Assembly: GCF_002153425.1 (NCBI RefSeq)
Contig: NZ_KZ119600.1
Coordinates: 2,655,920-2,719,919, forward strand
From: Litchfieldia alkalitelluris
GTDB taxonomy: Bacteria; Bacillota; Bacilli; Bacillales; Salisediminibacteriaceae
Direction of reading: 5' to 3'
DNA length: 64,000 nt
In this document: one piece after another, positions 36,162-46,023 of the stretch
Layout: every line of letters starts with the position of its first letter
How positions within the stretch are numbered: position 1 is the stretch's first letter
Program-made: the position numbers and the translations under genes
The notes under the pieces: model-generated
What the model saw: the letters and a program-made list of their open reading frames with translations, nothing else
Told to the model about the DNA's origin: nothing
Database searches by the model: none

Positions 36162-36785
36162 ATGACGAAGCTATCAAAACGCCAGCAGGATATACTAGAT
36201 TTTATTAAACAAGAAGTGAAAAAAAGGGGTTATCCTCCTTCTGTTAGGGAAATAGGGGTAGCAGTAGGATTGGCTTCAAGTTCCACTGTACATGGCCACT
36301 TATCAAGACTCGAGAAAAAAGGATATATTCGTCGTGACCCTACTAAACCACGAGCAATAGAAATTATTGATACGGAAAAAGAAGAAATGAAATTCCCTGA
36401 AAGTCCATCCGTTTATGTACCGATCATCGGTAAAGTAACTGCTGGGGAACCGATTACGGCGATCGAAAACATTGATGAATATATTCCCTTACCAGCAACA
36501 TTTGCACATGACGAGAATTCTTTCGTTTTAGAAATTTCTGGTGACTCCATGATAGAGGCTGGTATTTTCGATGGAGATTACGTCGTTGTCCGTCAACAGC
36601 AAAGTGCAACAAATGGAGATATCGTGGTTGCTATGACAGAAGAAGATGAAGCAACGGTTAAGAGATTTTTCAAAGAAAAGGATTATATTCGCCTGCAGCC
36701 GGAAAACTCTTCCCTTGAACCAATTATCCTGAAGAACGTGCACATATTAGGAAAAGTCATCGGAGTATTCCGCTCTATACATTAA
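36162..36785 (+). CDS. lexA: LexA repressor
   Basis: This 207-residue SOS repressor has an N-terminal winged helix ('[26 protein letters not shown]') and a C-terminal self-cleaving peptidase domain. The cleavage bond is Ala94-Gly95 in 'KVTAGEP', the nucleophile Ser129 in 'SGDSMIEAG' and the general base Lys167 in 'ATVKRFF'. The ATG at 36162 follows AGGTGGAG; a GTG at 36153 lies inside that site. It is autoregulated through the upstream SOS boxes and ends at a strong terminator. Confidence 0.97.
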   Translation: MTKLSKRQQDILDFIKQEVKKRGYPPSVREIGVAVGLASSSTVHGHLSRLEKKGYIRRDPTKPRAIEIIDTEKEEMKFPESPSVYVPIIGKVTAGEPITAIENIDEYIPLPATFAHDENSFVLEISGDSMIEAGIFDGDYVVVRQQQSATNGDIVVAMTEEDEATVKRFFKEKDYIRLQPENSSLEPIILKNVHILGKVIGVFRSIH

Positions 36786-37140
36786 GCGACAGTTCAAGCT
36801 TCGGAAATTATTAAAATAATAAAAACGAGTCCCTTTCACTAAAGGGACTCGTTTTTTAATCACTAATTGCTACAACCAGATAAATTTGTTAATCATCAAT
36901 TTCTAATTTTCATCCAACAATGGAACTTGAATACATTTATTATTGATGAAGCTAGGATTGGTTGATATACTAATCCTATATACCTATTTTAAATATTCTA
37001 AAAAATAGTTTTTTTGTCCTAAATTATGGTGGATCACAAACTCTAGATTTTATAATTATTTAAGGTTGATAAACTTAGTTTAGATGATGATACGTACGTT
37101 TTTACTTACAAATCTCTTTAGTAGAAAGTAGCTGATTGTT
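36786..37140. other. Intergenic region between lexA and the PilX-like gene
   Basis: Apart from the lexA terminator (36822-36855), this 355-bp A+T-rich stretch shows no open frame with a ribosome binding site, no repeat and no recognisable RNA. It should contain the promoter of the PilX-like gene, but no clear -35/-10 pair was found. Confidence 0.6.
36822..36855 (+). terminator. Terminator of lexA
   Basis: The 15-bp perfect stem AAAACGAGTCCCTTT (36822-36836) with AAAGGGACTCGTTTT (36841-36855), 4-nt loop, is followed by a T-run. Confidence 0.93.
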
Positions 37141-38544
37141 TTGAAGCATAGAAAAGTATTCTCCCCACTGAAAAACGAAAAAGGAATAGCCTTGGTACTA
37201 GTTTTACTTATAATTGTCATTATTTCAGTCCTTAGTCTTAGTATGGTAGGGATTGCAACAACGACTTTAAAGCATAGTTCTGGAGAGAGGGATTTTCAAT
37301 CAACATACTATATTGCTGAAGCTGGCGCTACCCTTATGCTACATGAATTATCCTCCGAAATAATGGAAATACATGAGGATCATTCAAGTGCTCATTCTTT
37401 TTTTAGCACAGTTGAAACCGAACTACTAAATTTAAATAATACTATCGAATATGATGTTTTTAGTGATAATAAAGGTGAAACTCCAAATGCAGAAGTTACA
37501 GTCGAAATTGCAGAAATGGTTGATGAAGAAACGAAAAGGTATAAATTAGTTTCTAAAGGGCAAATCGGGAATAGAACTAGAATTGTAGAAACGTATTTAG
37601 ATCTATCATGGCACGAAACTAGTTCCGATGGAGAGTATATAAGTATACTTAACGACATGGCTATTTTTACAAACGGAAATATAACTTTATCAAATTCAAA
37701 TAGTAATGTAACAGGAAGTATAGGAACAAATTCACAAGTGGATAACTCAATAAGTATGCATCGTAACTCAAGTGTTAGTGAATACATTTATATACCAGGT
37801 GCAAAACAAAGTGTCGTTGATGAAAGTAGTCATCATAATAAAGTAAGAGATCTAGGAGAAAAAAGAAATTATCATCTTCCTCCATTCCCTGATTTACCAA
37901 CCTTTAGCGAATCCAGTGGTAATTTCCACAATGGGGTGATTGACTCAGATAGATCATTCAATGTTCTCGGTGGTAATAACAGCAATATTCATATAGAAGT
38001 AGGAAGTGGACAGCGGATTATACGAGTAAAAGAACTACTTTTGGGAAATTCAAATAGTAGTCTAACCATTGAAGGGGATGGGGAACTGTTACTTTATGTG
38101 GAAGATAAGATTGATATTAAAGGAAAGTTCAATGAAGCAAATAAAAATGTAACTATCTATTATAGTGGAGAAAATAGTGTAGACATTACATCAAATAATA
38201 GCCTCTTTTATACAAGTCTGTTTTATGCTAAGAATGCTAATTTGAAAATTAATGGTGGGAATGTAAGAGGTCATATTTTTACTGGCGGCAATAGCATCGA
38301 TTTTCAAGGTAACGGTGAAACACATAGCCAATTACTCTTAGCTCCAAATGCTAATGTTAAATTGAGTGGTAATGCGACCTTTAAAGGTTCCCTTATTTCG
38401 GAACAGCTTACATATAGTGGTAATGCAGATGTGATTTACGGTGAAATCCTTGAAGATGAAATAATAACTCACTTTCCAGGAGAAGGCTCTACTGACGTCT
38501 CACGTGAACAAATTCTAAATATAAATTCAATAAGAGAAAGATAG
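37141..38544 (+). CDS. PilX-like prepilin-type protein
   Basis: This 467-residue protein starts with a class III signal-like segment: 'NEKGIALVLVLLIIVIISVLSL' (G then a hydrophobic helix, with the prepilin peptidase site likely after the Gly), as in PilX/GspK N-termini. The rest is exported, without Cys, and rich in Asn, Ser and Gly. The C-terminal part (about 270-440) has regular 'GNSNSSLTIEGDGELLLYVEDKIDIKG' strands suggesting a beta-solenoid. It probably joins or decorates a type IV-like pilus or competence pseudopilus. The start is TTG with no clear ribosome binding site. No other pilus gene is nearby. Confidence 0.75.
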   Translation: MKHRKVFSPLKNEKGIALVLVLLIIVIISVLSLSMVGIATTTLKHSSGERDFQSTYYIAEAGATLMLHELSSEIMEIHEDHSSAHSFFSTVETELLNLNNTIEYDVFSDNKGETPNAEVTVEIAEMVDEETKRYKLVSKGQIGNRTRIVETYLDLSWHETSSDGEYISILNDMAIFTNGNITLSNSNSNVTGSIGTNSQVDNSISMHRNSSVSEYIYIPGAKQSVVDESSHHNKVRDLGEKRNYHLPPFPDLPTFSESSGNFHNGVIDSDRSFNVLGGNNSNIHIEVGSGQRIIRVKELLLGNSNSSLTIEGDGELLLYVEDKIDIKGKFNEANKNVTIYYSGENSVDITSNNSLFYTSLFYAKNANLKINGGNVRGHIFTGGNSIDFQGNGETHSQLLLAPNANVKLSGNATFKGSLISEQLTYSGNADVIYGEILEDEIITHFPGEGSTDVSREQILNINSIRER

Positions 38545-38552
38545 CATTTAAC

Positions 38553-38606
38553 GGAGTTCCCATAACTTAGTTGAAATACTGTCTTAAACTAAGTTTCGGG
38601 AAACTC
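38553..38606 (+). terminator. Hairpin after the PilX-like gene
   Basis: Nested inverted repeats (GAGTTCCC with GGGAAACTC, inner ACTTAGTT with AACTAAGT) lie just after the stop codon. T-runs are weak, so it may be a terminator or a 3' stabiliser. Confidence 0.5.
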
Positions 38607-38685
38607 ATGATATTATATTCTTAATTTTGGACAAGAATGTACTAGACTTGCAATCGAAATGTGTAAATAATTGACTAACGATAGG

Positions 38686-39540
38686 TTATTTTTCAGCATG
38701 TAATTTTACAACGACTATTTCCGGCCTATTAAAAACTCTCTGTGGAATAATACTATTCCCAAGTCCCCTATTCACAATCATTGTGGTCTTGTTGTTTTCC
38801 TTATAAATGCCAGAAGTATAACTAGGGAAAAAACCTTGATTTGGTGCAACCAGCCCCCCAATAAAAGGCAATCTAAATTGTCCACCGTGAGCGTGTCCAG
38901 TAAAAACTAGATCAAATTCTGCAGAGGCATAGAGGGAGAAGAATTCCGGTCTGTGAGCTAGAAGGATTTGGAAGCCCTCTCCTTTTATTATTTCAACTTT
39001 GTTTAGGTTTTCTTCCGTTATTGTTTTCTCTGCATAAGTTGCTTCACCTTTGGCAGGATCATCAATACCTATAAGATTAATTATTTCGTTTTCATAGACA
39101 ATCTCTTCCGACGAATTCCTCATTACATTAACTCCGATATTCTGAAGTTTAACCTCTAAATCATCGAAAATTCCAGAACGCCATTCATGATTACCTGTTA
39201 CATAATAAACGGGAGCAACCTTTACTAATTTTTCCATTAAGAGTAGACTAGGTTTTTCGTCATATTTCCTAGAGTCTATTAAATCACCTGTAAATACAAT
39301 CAAATCAGGTCTTAAATTGTTCACTCTATTAACTAGGTAACTTTGATCAGCTCTAAATGATTTGTTATGTAGATCGGATAATTGGACAATCGTGTACCCA
39401 TCAAAGCTTTCCGGCAATTTATTTGATTGAATGCTATATTCACTAGTTATAATGGCGTTATTTTGAAAATAAGAGAAAGAGACTAATAACACTACTACAA
39501 TTAATAGAATCATGATTTTATAAACCTTTCTAGATCTCAA
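38686..39540 (-). CDS. Membrane-anchored metallophosphoesterase (YkuE/YaeI-like)
   Basis: This 284-residue protein has an N-terminal anchor (about residues 6-24) and a calcineurin-like phosphoesterase domain with all metal-site motifs: 'VQLSDLHNKS', 'VFTGDLIDS', 'YYVTGNHEW', 'LLAHRPEF' and 'FTGHAHGGQFRLP'. Relatives such as YaeI hydrolyse UDP-diacylglucosamine and YkuE is wall-associated; the substrate here is not known. The start is taken as TTG at 39540, seven nt after GGGAGG; the frame is open to 39555 through that site. Upstream lies the second 52-bp array. Confidence 0.9.
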   Translation of the reverse strand: MRSRKVYKIMILLIVVVLLVSFSYFQNNAIITSEYSIQSNKLPESFDGYTIVQLSDLHNKSFRADQSYLVNRVNNLRPDLIVFTGDLIDSRKYDEKPSLLLMEKLVKVAPVYYVTGNHEWRSGIFDDLEVKLQNIGVNVMRNSSEEIVYENEIINLIGIDDPAKGEATYAEKTITEENLNKVEIIKGEGFQILLAHRPEFFSLYASAEFDLVFTGHAHGGQFRLPFIGGLVAPNQGFFPSYTSGIYKENNKTTMIVNRGLGNSIIPQRVFNRPEIVVVKLHAEK

Positions 39541-39685
39541 CTGCTTACCTCCCAAAAGTTCGTAAATGATAGAAATCTTCTTAATCCGTAATTTTAATAA
39601 CCTTATTGTCTATAATGCCATAATCAATTTACTACATTCGGCAATAAGGGTGAAATAACCTTTATATTTGAACAAAAGTAGGAAT

Positions 39686-39955
39686 CCTGCGTGAGTTAGG
39701 CTGCTTATCGAACGCGAAATTGGGCAAAAGTTAGGATCTCACGTGAGATTGACTGCTTATCGAACGCGAATATGAACAAAAGTAGGAATCTCGCGTGAGT
39801 TAGACTGCTTATCGAACGCGAAAAAGCTCAAAAGTGGGAATCTCGCGTGAGTTAGACTGCTTATCGAACGCGAAAAAGCTCAAAAGTGGGAAACTCGCGT
39901 GAGATTGACTGCTTATCGAACGCGAATATGAACAAAAGTAGGAATCTCGCGTGAG
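39686..39955 (+). repeat. 52-bp tandem repeat array 2 (6 cores, 5 full units)
   Basis: Cores start at 39686 (CCTGCGTGAG), 39738 (CTCACGTGAG), 39790, 39842, 39894 and 39946 (CTCGCGTGAG), exactly 52 bp apart and on the same strand as array 1. Units share the downstream CTGCTTATCGAACGCGAA element; tails differ (TTGGGC, TATGAAC, AAAGCTC). It carries no gene. A conserved module follows about 170 bp further on. Confidence 0.95.
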
Positions 39956-40123
39956 ATACCAATCTAATAAGTATATTTAATCTACCATGTAGTAAGAATA
40001 AGGGCCATGGAATACAACCTTATAATGCTGAACTATTATTCTTACAATAGTTCGTTCACTTACACCTCCCTCCCACACCATATTTTTGTACAATAAAGCA
40101 TGAAAGTTTTAGTTTCTAAGTTT

Positions 40124-40254
40124 GTCTGAACCGGATAAAATCAAAATGATCTTTTAGTATCTTTTTAATCATTCCACTACTTTGCTACACCACGATCACC
40201 TTTACACATATTTTAATCCATGAGTTATCCACAGGTCGATTATTTTATAATTTC
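40124..40254 (+). repeat. Array-associated conserved module, copy 2, with DnaA-box sequence
   Basis: This is the second copy of the module at 19779-19913, in the same orientation and again between a 52-bp array and the terminator of a minus-strand gene. It contains TTATCCACA (40225-40233), a perfect match to the DnaA-box consensus TTATNCACA. The surrounding TGAG and GGT..GATTATTTTATAATTTC are the same in both copies. Confidence 0.85.
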
Positions 40255-40268
40255 CTGGTAAACAATAG

Positions 40269-40301
40269 AAAAGCCTTGAAGCAAAGTGCTTCAAGACTTT
40301 T
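40269..40301 (-). terminator. Terminator of glnA
   Basis: CTTGAAGCA pairs with TGCTTCAAG, extended by AAAAG/CTTTT with one G-U pair, directly after the glnA stop codon. Confidence 0.9.
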
Positions 40302-40307
40302 TAAGTA

Positions 40308-41645
40308 TTAATAAGTAGTCATATACTGTTCACGTTCCCAAGGGTGTACTTGCGTGCGGAACATATCCCATTCAATCTCTTTTGCTTCAATGAAGTGCTC
40401 TAGGACGTGCTCACCTAGCGAGCCAGTGATTGTTTCATTTTTCTTCAATGCTTCGATTGCCTCTTTTAAGGTTGCTGGTAGTGCTTTGATACCTTCTGCT
40501 TCACGCTCATCAAGGTCCATCGCATAAATATTACGGTCAGTAGCCTTAGGTGGAGCAATTTTATTACGGATACCATCTAGTCCTGCTGCTAGCATAGCCG
40601 CCATTGCAAGGTATGGATTAGCTGCTGGGTCTGGACTTCTCACTTCAATTCGAGTACTTAGTCCGCGAGAAGATGGAATACGTACTAATGGTGAACGGTT
40701 ACGCATTGACCATGCAACATAACAAGGTGCTTCATAGCCAGGTACTAAACGCTTATATGAGTTTACAGTTGGATTTGTAATAGCTGTAAATGCATCAGCG
40801 TGCTTTAAAATACCGCCTAAAAATTGCATTGCTGTTTCACTTAATTGACCAGGTGCATTTTCATCGAAGAATGCATTGTCCTTTGGTCCACGGAATAGAG
40901 ACATGTTCGCATGCATCCCACTACCGTTAACACCGAACAATGGTTTTGGCATGAATGTCGCATGTAAACCGTGCTTACGAGCGATAGTCTTTACAACAAG
41001 TTTAAACGTTTGAATATTGTCACAAGTAGTTACAGCATCTGCATATTTGAAGTCAATCTCATGCTGACCAGGAGCTACCTCATGGTGAGATGCTTCGATC
41101 TCGAAGCCCATGTCTTCAAGCTCAAGCACGATGTCACGACGGCAGTTTTCACCAAGATCAGTAGGTGCTAAATCAAAGTATCCACCTTTATCATTAAGTT
41201 CTAAAGTTGGCTCCCCTTTTTCATCAACTTTAAATAGGAAGAACTCTGGCTCTGGCCCAATGTTAAAGTCTGAGAAACCTAAGTCTTTAGCTTCTTGTAA
41301 TACTTTCTTCAAAGTGCCACGAGGGTCCCCAGCGAATGGTGTACCGTCAGGATTATAAACATCACAGATAAGTCGTGCTACTTTTCCTTTTTCAGGTGTC
41401 CATGGGAAGATTACCCAAGTATCTAGATCAGGATACAGATACATATCTGACTCTTCAATTCGAACAAAACCTTCGATGGATGAACCGTCAAACATCATTA
41501 GATTATCTAATGCTTTTGTCAGCTGATCAACTGGAATTTCTACGTTTTTAATAATTCCTAGAAGGTCTGTAAACTGAAGTCGGATAAACCTTACATTTTC
41601 CTCTTTAGCCATTTTCATAATATCTTCTCTTGAAAATTTACTCAT
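40308..41645 (-). CDS. glnA: Glutamine synthetase type I
   Basis: This 445-residue enzyme joins ammonia to glutamate using ATP. GSI signatures are present: '[11 protein letters not shown]', '[11 protein letters not shown]', '[16 protein letters not shown]', '[15 protein letters not shown]', 'NRSPLVRIP' and '[20 protein letters not shown]'. Length and the absence of an adenylylation-type insert fit the Bacillus GSI-alpha form, which is feedback-inhibited and controls GlnR/TnrA. The ATG follows GAGGAGG. In B. subtilis glnR lies directly upstream in the same operon; here it is missing and ynbB is next, though a GlnR/TnrA box is present. Confidence 0.97.
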   Translation of the reverse strand: MSKFSREDIMKMAKEENVRFIRLQFTDLLGIIKNVEIPVDQLTKALDNLMMFDGSSIEGFVRIEESDMYLYPDLDTWVIFPWTPEKGKVARLICDVYNPDGTPFAGDPRGTLKKVLQEAKDLGFSDFNIGPEPEFFLFKVDEKGEPTLELNDKGGYFDLAPTDLGENCRRDIVLELEDMGFEIEASHHEVAPGQHEIDFKYADAVTTCDNIQTFKLVVKTIARKHGLHATFMPKPLFGVNGSGMHANMSLFRGPKDNAFFDENAPGQLSETAMQFLGGILKHADAFTAITNPTVNSYKRLVPGYEAPCYVAWSMRNRSPLVRIPSSRGLSTRIEVRSPDPAANPYLAMAAMLAAGLDGIRNKIAPPKATDRNIYAMDLDEREAEGIKALPATLKEAIEALKKNETITGSLGEHVLEHFIEAKEIEWDMFRTQVHPWEREQYMTTY

Positions 41646-41705
41646 GAATGAATCCTCCTCAATAATTATCTCGGTAATAGGTACATTTTTGCCCTTCCCG
41701 AGGCG

Positions 41706-41759
41706 AAAACGAACTAAATGATTAACATTAGCTATGAAAAGTCAATTTATGTTCGTTTT
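41706..41759. other. Inverted repeat in the glnA promoter region
   Basis: AAAACGAAC (41706-41714) and GTTCGTTTT (41751-41759) are perfect inverted repeats 36 bp apart. They enclose a likely glnA -35 (TTGACT, minus strand, 41745-41740) and -10 region. A structural or operator role is possible. Confidence 0.5.
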
Positions 41760-41811
41760 TCCTTTGCGTTATGTACATAATAACGGAGATTAAATCAGTT
41801 GTGTTTAATCA

Positions 41812-41828
41812 TGTCAGATTATCTGACA
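41812..41828. promoter_or_regulatory. GlnR/TnrA box upstream of glnA
   Basis: TGTCAGATTATCTGACA is a near-perfect palindrome matching TGTNA-N7-TNACA. A weaker second half-like site (minus strand TTGTCAGAAAAATTAC) lies next to it, recalling the two operators of the B. subtilis glnRA promoter. A further palindrome TTATGTACATAA is at 41769-41780. Confidence 0.85.
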
Positions 41829-41916
41829 TGGTAATTTTTCTGACAAACCAAGCTATCGTTTGTTAACAGTTGAGACAATGGGCTTGAGTTCACATTTAAA
41901 TAATAGTAAATATTTC

Positions 41917-43179
41917 TTATTTAATTTCCCAAAGGCCTTTTTCTAATAAATTCATTACAGCATCCTTCACACCAATTTTCACGTGTTCATATGTGAGACC
42001 ACCTTGTACATATGCGGTATATGGTGGGCGAATTGGCCCGTCCGCTGTAAGCTCGATACTTGCTCCTTGAATAAATGTTCCAGCAGCCATAATGACATCA
42101 TCTTCATAGCCTGGCATCGGGCTTGGGTGAGGTTTTACATGGGCATCCACTGGAGATGCACCTTGGATGGCCTGACAAAAAGCAATCATAATCTCCTTAT
42201 TGGGGAAGGAAACAGATTGGATTAAGTCCGTTCGGTCTTCATTCCATGCAGGTGATGTTGTCATACCCAACTCCTCTAGTAGTTTTGCAGTAAACAGCGC
42301 CCCTTTCACTGCTTGATTAACGACATGAGGCGCTAGAAATAAACCTTGATACATCTCTAATAAACTATATAATGATGCACCACCCTTTAAGCCAATTCCA
42401 GGTGCAGTTAATCGATTGGCACATTGATTAATATATTTTTCCTTTCCAACAATATATCCACCAGTTTTCACTATACCCCCACCAGGGTTTTTAATGAGTG
42501 AACCAGCAGTAACATCTACTCCCACATCACCAGGCTCTTGTAGCTCAACAAATTCACCGTAACAATTATCGACGAAAACAATAACATCTTCCTTTATTTC
42601 TTTTACGAATGAGACCATTTCTCCTATTTGCTCTATTGTAAAGGATGGTCGTGTATCATAGCCTTTCGAACGCTGTATCCCAATGACCTTCGTTTTGTCA
42701 TTGATCATTTCCTGGACCTTCACATAATCAATTTCAGTCTGTCCCTTTAATGGTACATAGTTATAGGAAATACCAAAATCAAGGAGTGATCCACTTATAT
42801 CCCCGCGAAGACCGATTACCTCTTCTAATGTGTCGTAAGGTTTTCCTGATATATATAATAGTTCATCTCCAGGTCGTAGTAGCCCAAATAAGGAGGTGCT
42901 AATCGCATGAGTACCTGAAACAATTTGTGGTCTTACAATCGCTTTTTCTCCGCCAAAAACTTGAGCATAGATATTTTCCAACGTTTCACGTCCAGTATCG
43001 TCGTACCCATATCCTGTGGAGGCTTGAAAGTGAAACTCAGATACTTGATTTTTTCTAAATGCTTCTAGAACTTTCCGTTGATTTTGTTCAGAAATCTTTT
43101 CTCTCTGGAGGAAAGCTGGTTGGAGTTCTATCTCTGCTTCCATACTCAGCTTGTCCACTTTATTTAGTATTTCACTCAT
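41917..43179 (-). CDS. ynbB: YnbB-like PLP-dependent lyase (methionine gamma-lyase/aluminium-resistance family)
   Basis: This 420-residue PLP enzyme of the family annotated as methionine gamma-lyase-like or aluminium resistance protein has '[30 protein letters not shown]' near the N-terminus. The PLP Lys is probably in '[11 protein letters not shown]', with the Asp in '[13 protein letters not shown]'. The physiological substrate is not known to me. Its ATG overlaps the hflX stop codon (ATGA), so it is translationally coupled, as in B. subtilis. Confidence 0.9.
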   Translation of the reverse strand: MSEILNKVDKLSMEAEIELQPAFLQREKISEQNQRKVLEAFRKNQVSEFHFQASTGYGYDDTGRETLENIYAQVFGGEKAIVRPQIVSGTHAISTSLFGLLRPGDELLYISGKPYDTLEEVIGLRGDISGSLLDFGISYNYVPLKGQTEIDYVKVQEMINDKTKVIGIQRSKGYDTRPSFTIEQIGEMVSFVKEIKEDVIVFVDNCYGEFVELQEPGDVGVDVTAGSLIKNPGGGIVKTGGYIVGKEKYINQCANRLTAPGIGLKGGASLYSLLEMYQGLFLAPHVVNQAVKGALFTAKLLEELGMTTSPAWNEDRTDLIQSVSFPNKEIMIAFCQAIQGASPVDAHVKPHPSPMPGYEDDVIMAAGTFIQGASIELTADGPIRPPYTAYVQGGLTYEHVKIGVKDAVMNLLEKGLWEIK

Positions 43180-44456
43180 AAATCTTTCTCCTCTGATTGT
43201 CTTGTTTGCATTTCATGATAAATGGCTGATTCAGGTGGTGCAAAGCCACGGACGATGTACTCTTCTTTTAACTCATCAAATATTCTTTCCACCTGTATCG
43301 TCTCTTTTTGTAGCCGATGTAGTAATTTCCCTTCGTCCGACTCTAGATGAACGATATATGGCGAGAAATTTTCCTCCATTATAAGCTCAATCTTCTCCCT
43401 AAGCTTGTCCATATCCCCTTCATCATTGGCGCTCACTAAAGTGGTTGGACCATCGGAAAAGGAAAAGAAATCGCTTGTTAATAAATCTCGCTTATTGTAC
43501 ACAGTCAGCATCGGTATTTTTTCTGCAGATAGTTCTTCTAATAACCCCTTCACCGTTTTCTCATGGTTTGGATAATCTGGGTTGGAAGCATCTACTACAT
43601 GGAGTATTAAGTCTGCTTCCTGGACCTCTTCAAGTGTGGATCGAAAGGCTGCAACCAGTGTTGTTGGGAGTTGTTGAATAAAACCTACTGTGTCAGTTAA
43701 AAGCACTTCAATACCAGATGGTAGCTTTAGTTTTTTCGTCGTAGGATCAAGAGTTGCAAACAGTTGGTTCTCCATATAAACGTCCGCTTTTGCTAATTTA
43801 TGTAACAATGTAGATTTCCCTGCATTTGTATAACCCACCAATGAGATCTGGAATGCTTGATTTTTCTTCCTACGGGTCCTGTATCGATTACGGTGGGATA
43901 CAATTTGTTCTAGCTGGCGTCTAATATCTGTCATCCTATTACGAATATGACGCTGATCTACTTCTAACTGCGTTTCACCTGGTCCCCTTGTTCCAATTCC
44001 CCCACCAAGACGAGACAGCATGAGCCCTTGCCCTCTTAAACGGGGTAATAAATAACTTAATTGAGCGAGCTCCACTTGCAGCTTTCCTTCTCTAGATCGT
44101 GCACGTTTAGCAAAAATATCTAAAATCAGTTGGGTTCTATCGATAACCTTCACATCAATAATATTGGTTAGGTTACGAATTTGTGAGGGGGTTAGTTCAT
44201 CATTAAAGATGACTAATTCCACCCCCAACTCCTCCACTAATGCTTCTAACTCCTCCACTTTACCTTTCCCAATATATGTGGCCCTGTCAGGATTCTCCCT
44301 GTTTTGAATGACTTCAGAAACAACAACACCACCTGCAGTATTCGTCAAGGCTGCTAATTCTTCCATACGATATTGGAAGTCTTCTTCATCTGTTTCTGTA
44401 TCTCTCACACCAACAAGCACAACGCGTTCCTCATTTACTTGTACGCCTTTTTCCAA
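43176..44456 (-). CDS. hflX: GTPase HflX
   Basis: This 426-residue ribosome-associated GTPase splits stalled ribosomes. The N-terminal HflX domain has '[20 protein letters not shown]' and '[17 protein letters not shown]', followed by the G domain with G1 'GYTNAGKST', G3 'DTVGFI' and G4 'YNKRD'. The start is TTG (44456), nine nt after GGAGA. It is cotranscribed with spoVK upstream and ynbB downstream. Confidence 0.95.
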   Translation of the reverse strand: MEKGVQVNEERVVLVGVRDTETDEEDFQYRMEELAALTNTAGGVVVSEVIQNRENPDRATYIGKGKVEELEALVEELGVELVIFNDELTPSQIRNLTNIIDVKVIDRTQLILDIFAKRARSREGKLQVELAQLSYLLPRLRGQGLMLSRLGGGIGTRGPGETQLEVDQRHIRNRMTDIRRQLEQIVSHRNRYRTRRKKNQAFQISLVGYTNAGKSTLLHKLAKADVYMENQLFATLDPTTKKLKLPSGIEVLLTDTVGFIQQLPTTLVAAFRSTLEEVQEADLILHVVDASNPDYPNHEKTVKGLLEELSAEKIPMLTVYNKRDLLTSDFFSFSDGPTTLVSANDEGDMDKLREKIELIMEENFSPYIVHLESDEGKLLHRLQKETIQVERIFDELKEEYIVRGFAPPESAIYHEMQTRQSEEKDL

Positions 44457-44473
44457 AATGCTAGTCTCCTTTC

Positions 44474-45409
44474 TTATTTAAAAGCTGCTTTTTTAAAATC
44501 AACACTTTTTAATGTCATTAACTCAGTTTTTCCATAGTTGTCTTCTTCTAAAAGACGAACTGCCTGAGCCCTAATTGCCCGTTCTAATAAATTTCTAATA
44601 AACCTGCCATTACTAAAATTATCTTCTTGTTCTTCTTTCGCATGAGAAAGAAGGTTTTTTAAGGTTTCCTCCCCTTTCTCATCTAACTGATAATCACGTT
44701 CCTTCACCATCTTTTTAGCCATCTGTAATAATTCGTTAACTGTGTAATTTGGGAAAGTTACTTTCATCGGAAAACGTGAAGGTAATCCTGGATTTAATTT
44801 TAAAAAACGATCCATTTCTTTCGGATAACCAGCTAAAATTAAAACGAAGGAGTGCTGCTGATCTTCCATAGATTTCACAAGAGTATCAATTGCTTCCTTC
44901 CCAAAATCCTTTTCACCACCACGGGCTAGGGAGTAGGCCTCATCTACAAATAATATACCACCAATAGCTTTTTGTACTAATTCCCTTGTTTTCTGAGCCG
45001 TATGTCCAATGTATTCCCCTACAAGGTCCGCTCTTTCCGCTTCAATTAAATGGCCTTTCTCAAGTACACCCATTTCTCGAAACATTTTTGCAATCAGTCT
45101 AGCTACCGTCGTTTTTCCTGTTCCTGGATTACCACGGAAAACCATATGCAGAACTTGTTTGCCAGCCTTTAAACCCGCTTCTTCCCTTCGTTGGTTTAAG
45201 TATAACCATGCGTAGATCTCTTTCATGAAATCCTTAATATTTTTGAGCCCAATAAACTCATCCAGTTCCCGTTGTATTTTTTTAAAAGCATGATGTTCCG
45301 GCTTTTCCAATACATTTGATTGATGGGAGAGGAGAGCATCTTGCTCTGGTTGTTTTTTTAGTACAACATTAATTTGCCCTCTTTTTCTCATTCTTGCTGC
45401 CTTTTCCAA
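44474..45409 (-). CDS. spoVK: Stage V sporulation protein K (AAA ATPase)
   Basis: This 311-residue AAA+ ATPase of the CbxX/CfqX type is needed for spore maturation. Walker A is 'GNPGTGKTT', Walker B '[20 protein letters not shown]', sensor 1 'LAGYPKEM' and the Arg finger region 'NPGLPSRFP'. Comparison with B. subtilis SpoVK, which starts close to 'LERAV...GQIN', favours the TTG at 45409 ('[13 protein letters not shown]') with GGTGA upstream; an ATG at 45421 sits directly against AGAGG. It heads the spoVK-hflX-ynbB group. Confidence 0.93.
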   Translation of the reverse strand: MEKAARMRKRGQINVVLKKQPEQDALLSHQSNVLEKPEHHAFKKIQRELDEFIGLKNIKDFMKEIYAWLYLNQRREEAGLKAGKQVLHMVFRGNPGTGKTTVARLIAKMFREMGVLEKGHLIEAERADLVGEYIGHTAQKTRELVQKAIGGILFVDEAYSLARGGEKDFGKEAIDTLVKSMEDQQHSFVLILAGYPKEMDRFLKLNPGLPSRFPMKVTFPNYTVNELLQMAKKMVKERDYQLDEKGEETLKNLLSHAKEEQEDNFSNGRFIRNLLERAIRAQAVRLLEEDNYGKTELMTLKSVDFKKAAFK

Positions 45410-45576
45410 CGAGGTCACCATCCTCTATTGTATAGTGGATATATCTTTCTAACAACTACTATACGCAATTGCGTCGTACGCGTGACACATGCCTAAATAA
45501 TTTATTCCTACTAAGTTTAAATCTCCTTTTTTCCAGTCCTACTATGAAATAAGGTTTATTGGAACAACCTACGGTT

Positions 45577-45650
45577 TACTCCCTTTCCGTGGGCGAACCG
45601 CAAGCCTCCTCGTTCCTGCGAGGTCTTGCCTGGCCCGCTGTTCCCACAGG
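45577..45650 (-). repeat. Foldback intergenic repeat (Bacillaceae type)
   Basis: Read on the minus strand, this G+C-richer stretch has the pattern I recall from a dispersed Bacillaceae repeat: a CTGTGGGAA-like start, AAGACC, GAGGAGGCTTGCGG, then CCCACGGAAAGGGAGT. It resembles the element at 56099-56206. TCCGTGGG and CCCACAGGA arms let it fold. It abuts the left inverted repeat of the recombinase region. Confidence 0.6.
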
Positions 45651-45735
45651 AACGAGCGTTTACATCACGAATATGCTTCGAGTTGTCTCGACGGATACGC
45701 TTCGTAGCATATGCTCGTAGAGGAAGAGACAGTTG
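45651..45735 (+). repeat. Left inverted repeat flanking the recombinase-like gene
   Basis: The first 35 bp (45651-45685, starting AACGAGCGTTTACATCACG) are identical to the reverse complement of 47071-47105. The next ~50 bp remain similar (CTCGACGGATACGCT, GAGGAAGAG-CAGTT) with changes. Similarity stops abruptly outside 45651, as at the end of a terminal inverted repeat. Confidence 0.88.
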
Positions 45736-46023
45736 CTTCGTAAACCTCCGTTTGTTCCAAATAATTTTCCATCGTACATGGTGCAACATTTCCATTGCAT
45801 TGAGGTCTACCGTGAAAATACTTATCTTGTGTAGGTTGTCGTTACTGTTCATTTGTTTTTTCCGATTGGATGATAGCCCTTTGTTGCAAGACAAGTTATA
45901 ATATTTAGAATATAATTTAAATAAAGGAAAGCAATGTTTTAAGAAAACATTTGGAAGTCAGGCAACCTTAGAAAAACAAGAATCAAATTTTTACAACAAA
46001 AATAAAGTCTGTGAGGTGTTCAA

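Noticed and set aside
45556-45901. Open frames on both strands in the spoVK-recombinase gap
   Set aside because: They run through the foldback and inverted repeats and have no ribosome binding site or family similarity.
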